Shown here in pieces: positions 53,801 through 61,203 of a stretch of DNA of 64,000 bases. A program made the translations under genes and the position numbers. Position 1 is the first letter of the stretch. Each line of letters opens with the position of its first letter. The notes beneath the pieces were generated by a model. The model did not search any database. It was not told where the DNA came from and saw only the letters and a list, made by a program, of their open reading frames with translations. Source of the DNA: an uncultured Clostridia bacterium (GTDB lineage: Bacteria > Bacillota > Clostridia > UMGS1810); NCBI GenBank assembly GCA_934500875.1, contig CAKSTL010000003.1, positions 124,001 to 188,000 on the forward strand, read 5' to 3'.

Positions 53801-54288
53801 AGTATGTTGAAAAGCTCTGCGGCGAAAAAATAATTTCGGGTTACGGCGACAATACGTTTAACCCCGACGGCTCGGTTACAAGAGCGGAGCTTTTAAAAAT
53901 GACGGTTTCGGCATTCAACCTAAACAGTACGGACGGCAAAGCTGATTTTAAAGACGTTTCCGAAAGCGATTGGTTTGCGCCGTTTATAGCCGCTGCGGCA
54001 AAAAGCGGGCTTGCGCTCGGTTTTGACGGATACATAAAACCGTATGACAGCATAACAAGAGAGGACGCCGCACTGATAATTGCAAGGGCAAAGGGGTATG
54101 AAATGCCGGACGTTTCAAAAACGTCATTTGCGGATGATAATAATATTTCGGATTACGCAAAATCCGCCGTGGAGTATCTTGCAAAAACCGGTATAATAAA
54201 CGGCTATGACGGCAATATGTTTATGCCGCTTAAGAGCATAACCAGGGCAGAGGCGGCAAAAATACTGTGCAGTGCGCTCGGATTATAA
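50863..54288 (+). CDS. SLH-anchored multi-module carbohydrate-binding scaffold
   Basis: An 1141-residue exported protein (signal about 1-26). In order: two jelly-roll modules (about 30-215, ending FIDYVSVYPY; and about 220-390, ending YIDDILIYEN), a chitobiase-like Ig module (about 395-470, YYTLDGSDPDTSSFLYTEDG), the recurrent Ig-like module (about 480-575), further beta and helical regions (about 600-925), a Gly/Ser linker (about 927-947) and three SLH repeats (about 965-1141, each with an x-TRAE/TREDA motif). It would display the glycan-binding modules on the cell wall, as does the protein at 25500 in operon A. Confidence 0.75.
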   Translation: MKKILSLFLIIILIIQLCCIATVFANAVTDGFDDAASWSVNIPEIYKNGGESYAHLKHTSALKAFTQYKFTPPSNDIDGKFVVEMKVKNPSASMSLITVYLKNMSASAVQMRSQYTSLNDGYSWRNLKTDKPVSRIKTDAIAEKPDFSYGWDTIYMAFDTAGGVVDVYFNGSGVKYSGETDQNAGGLNYITFSVRRDLETEADAGMFIDYVSVYPYEDTFTPPECAKSTKFTDEDFEKYEPGDNAFKGFIGYGPSTADYYARVEYDPENSENKCIKLENTSASTKNIAADLGCENLHFEFKAYMPDNVYAQFPKFRSGSKDVIYGSVDVNGKYNISSGGSVEFDRNGWNSFEFDFDGKNAYININDNDTIVVACDAQKIDCALFGLWDNMAPIYIDDILIYENNGQPVIRASKKSGTVKYGDKIYLGSNNSGAEIYYTLDGSDPDTSSFLYTEDGIAITDNGVVIKAYGVNGDIAGRIFTFGKYSLESEDGIIFIPVNFEDNASSLDADFSFINTQSDTKNICIILGMYDKDGVLIDSVYEENFSLESGRNSKTLSLSYPKGANSGDITFKAYIWSDMESYAPKTAAAVFKNGSVSYEDAPICEYGEYPSMPSVGQYKINNEEKTVTLIGSMENTVKNQDITFAVFDKNQRLIVLEQTYVNAEKEFIINAKFDASKTSGGALGAYVGSRQNTSAVFLDNGYYVDDLENASLTLLLNSEETSASLIERMKNYSSLNIIPIDFENNAEYLKNKDIAERILFCSRNEEKFKSLSGAAKAFEKACASANVINGADKKYYENILNGISALDYALEENYKISDIENFDIYNQAFGYLLSKEDLLLLTNRKIEKLYKISYALCTLNTAQRSEVTGIIEKYNNEIFNLDMSGDYKEVSAYEVAKALYDKNFKTAKEVKTAFDNRVEYLINNPPSQGGSSSGGSSSGGSSSGGSSNRVTVNTPVNIVPDTAGDIKPIFNDVNKDHWAFEYVEKLCGEKIISGYGDNTFNPDGSVTRAELLKMTVSAFNLNSTDGKADFKDVSESDWFAPFIAAAAKSGLALGFDGYIKPYDSITREDAALIIARAKGYEMPDVSKTSFADDNNISDYAKSAVEYLAKTGIINGYDGNMFMPLKSITRAEAAKILCSALGL
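53644..53700 (+). repeat. 15-bp tandem repeat encoding the Gly/Ser linker
   Basis: Three copies of a 15-bp unit (GGCGGCTCTTCATCC and one variant) plus a partial fourth encode GGSSS repeats just before the SLH region. Identical neighbouring copies make length change by slippage likely. Confidence 0.85.
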
Positions 54289-54326
54289 GGCGCAGTTTAA
54301 ACTTTACAAAAGGAGAAATGGCATAA

Positions 54327-56921
54327 ATGGATATATATTATATTTCGGGAACACACTGGGACAGAGAATGGTATCAGACATACCAGGGATTTCGGGTAAG
54401 GCTTGTAAAGATGGTTGACAAGCTTATAGACGTTCTGGAAAACGAGGATACATACGGAGTTTTTCATTTTGACGGTCAGACTATTGTTCTGGAGGACTAT
54501 CTTGAAATTATGCCCGAAAACAAGGAAAGACTAAAAAAACTTATACAAAGCGGAAAAATAAAAATAGGTCCGTGGTATTGTATGCCCGACGAATTTTTGG
54601 TGTCGGGAGAAAGCCTTATAAAAAACCTTAAAAAGGGAATGAAAATTTCTAAAGAATATAATACAAAATCGTTAAACTGCGGATATATCTGCGATATTTT
54701 CGGACATATTGCGCAAATGCCGCAGATTTTTAAAAAACTCGGAATAGACAATGCGGTAATATGGCGTGGAATAGGCGACGATAAAATTCCAATGTTTTTC
54801 GACTGGGTATCGCCCGACGGCTCAAGCGTAAAAACGGTGCGGCTCAACCCCGACAACGGATATGCGTCGTTTACGGTGGACGTTCTGGGCAGGGATGAAT
54901 CGAAAATTCCGTATCTTACAGACGACGTGCTTAAGAAAAATCTTAAAAGTCACATAGATACGGAAATCAAAAGGGCTAATCTTCCTTATCTTTATTTATC
55001 GGACGCACTTGACCACATATCGTGCCACGAAAACACCGCACATTATATTGAGCTTATAAAAGAGCTTTACCCCGAGGCAAACGTTCATCACGTTTCAATG
55101 GAAAAGCTTTTTGAAGAAATAAAAGACTTGCCGGTTCCCGAGTATAAAGGCGAAATTTATGAGTTTAAAAAGACTCACGACGGTCCGACCATATTTAATA
55201 CACTGTCAAGCAGATACAAGATAAAAAAGGCAAACGATAATTTGCAGAATTTTATTGAGATTTGGATATCGCCGCTGTATGCATTTAAAAGAACGAATAT
55301 GCCAAAAAGCTATCTTGAGCTTGCGTATACCTTTCTTTTAAGAAACCATCCGCACGATTCCATATGCGGCTGCAGTCTTGACAGAGTTCACGAAAATATG
55401 ATGTATAGGTTTAATCAGTGCGAAGAAATTTTAACCGAAATTTTCGACCGCTTTAAGCTTGACGCAACCCATACCGCAGACGGATTTGAAAAGGTAATAC
55501 GCATTTTCAATCCGCTTCCGTACAGCGTTGAAAAATTTTGTGAATTTAACGTTTGCTTTGAGGAGGACTACCCGAAGTTTTATATGGAGGGAATGGGCTA
55601 CGAGAAGATTAACGGATTTAAAATATACGACGAAAACGGCAGCGAGGTTGAATATTCCGTTACCGATATAAATACCGACAGAAACATAAGAGTGGTTGAC
55701 CAGATATTTAAAAGGGCTGATGTTTACACCGTGTCGCTCAACGTAAAATTAAGACCGATGGGGGATACATACTACAAAATTGTTCCGTGTGGCGTGCCGG
55801 TGAGATATTTCGGAAACGAAGCGTATATTACCAAAAAAATCGATAACGAACACATCAGCGTGACGGTAAACTGTGACGGAAGCATTAACCTTACCGACAA
55901 GGCAACGGATACAGAGTATAAAAATCTTATATCGCCCGTTTCGTGCGGCGAGATAGGCGACGGCTGGATTCACGTGTCGCCTGCGTCCGATTTTTATTCC
56001 GCATCGACTTCGGCTTTTGTTGAGGTTACAGAATCGAGCGCCGTTAAAACAACAATAAAAATAACCCAGACAATGAGGCTTCCGAAAACGGTTATCAACG
56101 ATAAAAGGGGATATCACAGAAGCGGCGAATATGTAAATCTTGACATTGTAAGCTTTGTTACGGCAGGAAAAAACGACAGATATGTAAGTGTTAAAACAAT
56201 TGTGAACAACACCGCAGAAAATCACCGTTTAAGCCTTATATTCCCGAGCGGAACAGCAAACGGAGAATACAGCGTAAATCAGGCATTTGCATTTGTGAAA
56301 AGAAAAATTGTTGATTTTAACAGGTTTAAAAACTATTTTGAAAGACCCACAAAATATATGCAGAACAACGGAATTATATACACAAAGGACGAAAACAAGG
56401 GTCTTGCGGTAATTTCCGAAGGAGGACTTCACGAGGGCGGAGTTGACAGGGACGGAAATATTGTGTTCACGCTTTTCAGGGCATTTTCAAACTTTTATAT
56501 GACAAACGGCGAAACCGAAAGCAATGCGCTTGAAAAGATGGAGTTTAATTATATCATTATGCCGCTCGATAAAAATATTAAAAATACCGATATACAAAGA
56601 AGGCAGGATGTGTTAAGGGCAGGAACGGAATATGTTGAGTATAACGGAAAATGCGAAACCGGCAGCACATACGGCATAGAGTTTTTGGACGAAAGCTTTG
56701 TTTACAGCACGGCATACCGTACAAAGGATAATTCTGTCGGCATAAGAATATACAATGCGGAAAACGAAAATGTCAAAGGAAAAATAAGGCTGCCCGACGG
56801 TATAAAAGATGCGGTTATAACGGATTTTAACGATAATGTTATCAAAAAATGCGAAACGGACGGCAATATTTTGCATCTTTCGCTGGGGCCGTTTGAAATT
56901 GTTACGCTCAGCTTAAAATAA
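54327..56921 (+). CDS. GH38-family alpha-mannosidase
   Basis: An 864-residue enzyme without signal peptide. The N-terminal catalytic domain begins with the family motif GTHWDREWY (residues 8-16; zinc ligands H10 and D12), has the nucleophile and zinc ligand D123 in CDIFGH, and a later NHPHDSICGCSLD with the final zinc-ligand histidine. The C-terminal half is the usual beta-sandwich region. GH38 bacterial enzymes remove alpha-linked mannose from imported oligosaccharides, including N-glycan-derived ones. It is in the middle of operon B, so alpha-mannosyl residues are probably part of the substrate. Confidence 0.93.
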   Translation: MDIYYISGTHWDREWYQTYQGFRVRLVKMVDKLIDVLENEDTYGVFHFDGQTIVLEDYLEIMPENKERLKKLIQSGKIKIGPWYCMPDEFLVSGESLIKNLKKGMKISKEYNTKSLNCGYICDIFGHIAQMPQIFKKLGIDNAVIWRGIGDDKIPMFFDWVSPDGSSVKTVRLNPDNGYASFTVDVLGRDESKIPYLTDDVLKKNLKSHIDTEIKRANLPYLYLSDALDHISCHENTAHYIELIKELYPEANVHHVSMEKLFEEIKDLPVPEYKGEIYEFKKTHDGPTIFNTLSSRYKIKKANDNLQNFIEIWISPLYAFKRTNMPKSYLELAYTFLLRNHPHDSICGCSLDRVHENMMYRFNQCEEILTEIFDRFKLDATHTADGFEKVIRIFNPLPYSVEKFCEFNVCFEEDYPKFYMEGMGYEKINGFKIYDENGSEVEYSVTDINTDRNIRVVDQIFKRADVYTVSLNVKLRPMGDTYYKIVPCGVPVRYFGNEAYITKKIDNEHISVTVNCDGSINLTDKATDTEYKNLISPVSCGEIGDGWIHVSPASDFYSASTSAFVEVTESSAVKTTIKITQTMRLPKTVINDKRGYHRSGEYVNLDIVSFVTAGKNDRYVSVKTIVNNTAENHRLSLIFPSGTANGEYSVNQAFAFVKRKIVDFNRFKNYFERPTKYMQNNGIIYTKDENKGLAVISEGGLHEGGVDRDGNIVFTLFRAFSNFYMTNGETESNALEKMEFNYIIMPLDKNIKNTDIQRRQDVLRAGTEYVEYNGKCETGSTYGIEFLDESFVYSTAYRTKDNSVGIRIYNAENENVKGKIRLPDGIKDAVITDFNDNVIKKCETDGNILHLSLGPFEIVTLSLK

Positions 56922-56943
56922 ATTTATCGAAAGGTTGAATAAT

Positions 56944-59487
56944 ATGAAAAAACACATCATATTAATGTGTATTCTTATCATGGCGGCACTTGTTTTTGCC
57001 AATGCCGCCGCAATGAGCGAATATGACGCAATGGTGCGGATTTTGGAGGAAACGGGTATTGTAAGCTTATCTGACGTAAAGGATAAAGAAACGCCCGTTA
57101 CAAGGGCGCAGTTTGTAAAAATGGCGGCAGGGTTAAGCGTTTATCCCGTTCAAAGCGTTACTGTGCCCGGATTTGATGACGTACCGCCGTCGCACGATGC
57201 ATATACCAAGATAAACGAGGCTCGTGCAAAGGGGATTATTTCGGGTACGGGCGAAAACCTTTTCAGCCCCGACAAGAACATTGAGTACGAACAGGCTTGC
57301 GCAATGGTGATAAACGCTATGGGACTTAAAGAATATGCCTCAAATATTGGCGGATATGCACTCGGCTACCGCAGAATTGCCCAAATGCTTGATATGACCG
57401 ACATACAAACCGTTTCGGGCGCACTTACTTTTGAGGGTGCTGTCGAAATGCTGTACAACGCTTTAAACTCAAGGGTGATTAACACTGATGTTATAAGCAG
57501 CGGATATATTCAGTATGCTCAGGATAAAGAAGAAACGTATCTTAATTCTTATTTTGACATTTATTTTTCCGAAGGATATGTTAATTCGATTGACAACACC
57601 GTTTCGGACTATGACTCAAAATATCTTGACGGCGGCATTGTTATAGACGGAAAAATGTATACCGGCGAATGTGACGATTATTTTGAATACATAGGAAGAT
57701 ACGTGGGGTATTTTTATAAAAAGAAGTCCGCAAACGTATCCGTTCCCGAGTTTTTGCTTATGTATAATACCGACACCGACAAAGCATGGCAGATGCCGAA
57801 TGACAGCATTACGTCGTTTGAAAATTCAAGGGTGTATTATCAGGGTGGCGAAACAGAAAAAAGCGTAAAGGTAAACAGCTTCTGCGACGTTATTTACAAC
57901 AAGCGTTTTGCGCCCGATTACGATTTGAAAAAGCTTCCCGGTTTAAAATCGGGAAGGGTAAGCCTTGTTTCAAAGGACGGCGGAAACGAAGTTAATCTTA
58001 TAGTTATCGAAGAAGTGAGAAGTGCGGTTATAAAGTCGGTTGATACCGAGCAGATGAAAATTTATTTTGAGGACAAAACCGTATACGGCGGCGAAGAAAA
58101 ATTTATCAAGCTCAAAGAGGGCAGCTTTGCCTTAAAGGATATGCAAAATATTGATGTCGATATTAAGGATTTAAAGCCGGGATACGTCGTTTCGGTTTCG
58201 GAGAGTGCCGATAAAGAATATGCATACGTTACGGTGTCAGACAGTAAAATAAAGATTTTGTCTGCCGAGGTCGGTGACGATAAGCTTTTAAGCGATGGAA
58301 AAGAGTATATTATAAGCGACGATTTGGACCGTGACAAAAACACTCTTTTGTCGGACGGCGAGATTATTTTCTATCTTGACAAATTCGGACATATCATAGC
58401 GTCGGACGATTCGTTTGCACAAAACGAGCATTACGGATATTTTGTTGAAATTATCGGCGAAGAAAATTCCAATAAGCCGATATACCTTAAAATTTTTGAC
58501 GAAAACGGCAAATTTTCAAATATTGAGTTAAGCGAAAAAATAAGAATAAACGGCGGCAAAAAAACGGAGGCTAAAAACATTTTTTCGTATTCCGAACTGT
58601 CAAACAGCACCGAATTTATAAAACAGGTTATCAAATACAGCCTTGCAAACGGCAAAATTTCAAAAATCGAAACCGCAAATGACCGCAGCGGAGAATTAAA
58701 TTACATAGGCTTTGATGAGGACGGCTTTACAAAGGATTATTACTCTTTGTCAAATTCAATGTTTAAATATGTAAGCAAGGTTATTGACAACAAATATATC
58801 ATAAATGCCGATACCGTTATTTTTCTTGTTCCGTCGGACAAGACGGATTATGACGAATACTCGGCCTGCAAAGTCGGCGCTTTTTCTTCGGACGTGACAA
58901 GAATAACAAATCTTGAAATTTACGACGCCGACAAAACCAAAAATGCGGCGCTTATGGTTATGAACAAAAATTCCGTACTTTTTGAAACAAATGCGTTTAT
59001 CGTTTCAAAAATCAGCAAAACAACCGATATAAACGGTGACGAAATTTACCGTCTGGAGGGCTTTTTTGGCGGTGCGGAAAGAATTTTATACATAAGCGAC
59101 AAGAAAAATATTTCGGTCGGCGATTTGTTAAGCGTTGCCATAGGTGCGGACGATAAAATTGAAAAATACGAAATTATGGCGCCGGTTGGCGAATATAAAT
59201 CGGACAAAGAGCCGACAGACCTTGTATCGTCAACAAATCTCGGAAGTATGAGGGTTGCGGTAAGGGGCGAAATTTCGGAAATATCGGCAAATGCGTTTAC
59301 ACTTTCGGTAAACAAAAAAGTATCGCCGCTTGCTTTTCCGAGACATACCGAATGTGCTGTATACAATTATTTTCCCAAAACCAAAAAAGTGACGGCAGGC
59401 AATTTTTCGGATATAGGAAACGGCGCAAGGGTTTTTGTTCACAGATACTATGACAGCGCAAGGACTATTGTAATTTATCAGGATTAA
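56944..59487 (+). CDS. SLH protein with a large uncharacterised region
   Basis: An 847-residue exported protein (signal about 1-24). SLH repeats lie near the N-terminus (about 35-200: VTRAQFVKMAAGLS, FDDVPPSHDAYTKINEARAKGIISGTGENLFSPD split over the first two). The remaining about 640 residues are beta-rich, dominated by aspartate, lysine and tyrosine, and match no family I recognise. The same overall plan, N-terminal SLH then a long unknown part, is seen in the operon A protein at 29152. ATG at 56944 has AAAGG upstream; an in-frame TTG lies three codons before. Confidence 0.65.
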   Translation: MKKHIILMCILIMAALVFANAAAMSEYDAMVRILEETGIVSLSDVKDKETPVTRAQFVKMAAGLSVYPVQSVTVPGFDDVPPSHDAYTKINEARAKGIISGTGENLFSPDKNIEYEQACAMVINAMGLKEYASNIGGYALGYRRIAQMLDMTDIQTVSGALTFEGAVEMLYNALNSRVINTDVISSGYIQYAQDKEETYLNSYFDIYFSEGYVNSIDNTVSDYDSKYLDGGIVIDGKMYTGECDDYFEYIGRYVGYFYKKKSANVSVPEFLLMYNTDTDKAWQMPNDSITSFENSRVYYQGGETEKSVKVNSFCDVIYNKRFAPDYDLKKLPGLKSGRVSLVSKDGGNEVNLIVIEEVRSAVIKSVDTEQMKIYFEDKTVYGGEEKFIKLKEGSFALKDMQNIDVDIKDLKPGYVVSVSESADKEYAYVTVSDSKIKILSAEVGDDKLLSDGKEYIISDDLDRDKNTLLSDGEIIFYLDKFGHIIASDDSFAQNEHYGYFVEIIGEENSNKPIYLKIFDENGKFSNIELSEKIRINGGKKTEAKNIFSYSELSNSTEFIKQVIKYSLANGKISKIETANDRSGELNYIGFDEDGFTKDYYSLSNSMFKYVSKVIDNKYIINADTVIFLVPSDKTDYDEYSACKVGAFSSDVTRITNLEIYDADKTKNAALMVMNKNSVLFETNAFIVSKISKTTDINGDEIYRLEGFFGGAERILYISDKKNISVGDLLSVAIGADDKIEKYEIMAPVGEYKSDKEPTDLVSSTNLGSMRVAVRGEISEISANAFTLSVNKKVSPLAFPRHTECAVYNYFPKTKKVTAGNFSDIGNGARVFVHRYYDSARTIVIYQD

Positions 59488-59499
59488 CCGGAGGTATAA

Positions 59500-61191
59500 A
59501 TGTTTAATGCAAAATTAATATACGAAAACGGCAGCGAAATTTTAAAAAAAGCAGACTGCAAAAAATGCAGGGATAAAATAACGGTAACGCTTAAAAAAGA
59601 AGATGTTGGCGAGGGTGTAAAATATGTTGATGTTTTATCGGATATGTTCTCGGCGTCGGCGGGCGGGGAAGGGTATATGGTTATTCCGACGATAAACGGA
59701 ACATACCTTTGCAAATACGGTGAAAAGAAAGACGTAAGCTATCTTTCCGAGGTGAACATAATGCCTGTTTTCGGCGTTAAAAAAGAAAATGAGGCGTTTA
59801 TTGCAGTCGGCGTAAAAATGCAGTACGATTTCAGATGCGGCGTTGCCGTAAAGGACGGAAAATATTTTGCCTTTGCACGTTTTATGCTTGACGGTGATGC
59901 TCCTTATGAGGATATAGAGCTTGAAATTTATATGCTTCCCGTCAGCGCAACCTATGCTGATATGGCAAAGCGCTACAGAAGATATCAGCTTGAAAGAGGC
60001 GCCTGCGTTCCGCTTAAAGAAAGGGTTAAAAACAACGGCAGACTAAAATACGGCGCAGAATCGGTGCTTGTAAGAATACGTCAGGCGTGGAAGGAGGTTC
60101 CCGCAAAAGTTTTGGTGCAGACCGAGGAAAACGAACCTCCCGTAAAAGCAATGTGCACCTTTGACAGAGTGGGCGATATTGTTGACACACTTAAAAAATG
60201 CGGTGTTGACAAAGCTGAAATATCGCTTGTGGGCTGGAATATGAAAGGTCACGACGGCAGATGGCCGCAAACATTTCCCGTTGAAGAGTCGCTCGGCGGC
60301 GAAGAAAAGCTCAGAAAGCTTATCAAAAAGGCGGATGATAACGGATATAACGTAACCTGCCACACAAACAGCACGGCTATGTATAACATTGCGGATACTT
60401 ATTCGGATGATGATGTTGTAAAGGACAAAAACGGCGGAAAGGTTGTCAAGGCTGAATACTGGAGCGGAGGAAGAAGCTATCATCTTTGCCCGAAGGTGTC
60501 GTATGAAAAGTATGCAAAAAATATACTTCCGAAGGTTGCGGATATCGGATTTAAGGGTATTCATTACATTGATGTAATGTCAATAGTAAATCCGGGTAAA
60601 TGCTATGATAAAAACCACCCCTTAAATACAAAGGAATATGCAGATTATCATAAAAAAATTATGAAGCTCTCAAAAGAGCTTATGGGCGGTTTTTCGTCTG
60701 AAGGTCCGTGCGATTTTGCAAGCGAAAACCTTGATTTTGCGCTGTATTCGCATATCGGACTTTTCGGAAAAATGCCTGAAATTTTTGACAAAACGGTTCC
60801 GTTCTGGCAGATTGTGTATCACGGAATAATTTTGTACAATCCCGCAACCGAGTGCGTAAATTATCCTCTCAAGGACGAAATGACGCATCTTAAATTTATA
60901 GAATACGGCGGACGGCCTGCGGCATATATTTATTCAAAGTTTGTCGAAAATGAAAACGAAAACTGGATGGGCACCGACGATTTGACCTGCGCAACCGATA
61001 AAGAGCTTGAAAATGCGGCCGGCAAAATAAAAAAGATGTACGAAGAATACAAAAATATCTGCGCTTTGCAGTATGAATTTATCGAAAACCATAAAGAAAT
61101 CAGCGACAATGTTTTTGAGGTTACGTATTCGGATGGAAGCAAAATTACGGTTGATTACAACAAGCTTTGTTACAAAACAGAACTGAAATAA
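59500..61191 (+). CDS. Cytoplasmic TIM-barrel glycosidase-like protein (DUF5696-like)
   Basis: A 563-residue protein without signal peptide. An N-terminal beta domain (about 1-150) leads into DMAKRYRRYQLERGACVPLKERV (about 160-182) and a barrel with TFDRVGDIVDTLKKCGV, ISLVGWNMKGHDGRWP, a VTCHTNS strand, IHYIDVMS and GGFSSEGPCDF. The acidic D of YIDV and E of SSEG are positioned like catalytic residues. It resembles DUF5696 proteins, which are related to GalNAc-releasing GH101/GH129-type barrels, but the relation is remote and the activity is unproven. Gaps of only 12 bases flank it on both sides. Confidence 0.55.
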   Translation: MFNAKLIYENGSEILKKADCKKCRDKITVTLKKEDVGEGVKYVDVLSDMFSASAGGEGYMVIPTINGTYLCKYGEKKDVSYLSEVNIMPVFGVKKENEAFIAVGVKMQYDFRCGVAVKDGKYFAFARFMLDGDAPYEDIELEIYMLPVSATYADMAKRYRRYQLERGACVPLKERVKNNGRLKYGAESVLVRIRQAWKEVPAKVLVQTEENEPPVKAMCTFDRVGDIVDTLKKCGVDKAEISLVGWNMKGHDGRWPQTFPVEESLGGEEKLRKLIKKADDNGYNVTCHTNSTAMYNIADTYSDDDVVKDKNGGKVVKAEYWSGGRSYHLCPKVSYEKYAKNILPKVADIGFKGIHYIDVMSIVNPGKCYDKNHPLNTKEYADYHKKIMKLSKELMGGFSSEGPCDFASENLDFALYSHIGLFGKMPEIFDKTVPFWQIVYHGIILYNPATECVNYPLKDEMTHLKFIEYGGRPAAYIYSKFVENENENWMGTDDLTCATDKELENAAGKIKKMYEEYKNICALQYEFIENHKEISDNVFEVTYSDGSKITVDYNKLCYKTELK

Positions 61192-61203
61192 GAGGTAAAT
61201 TTT

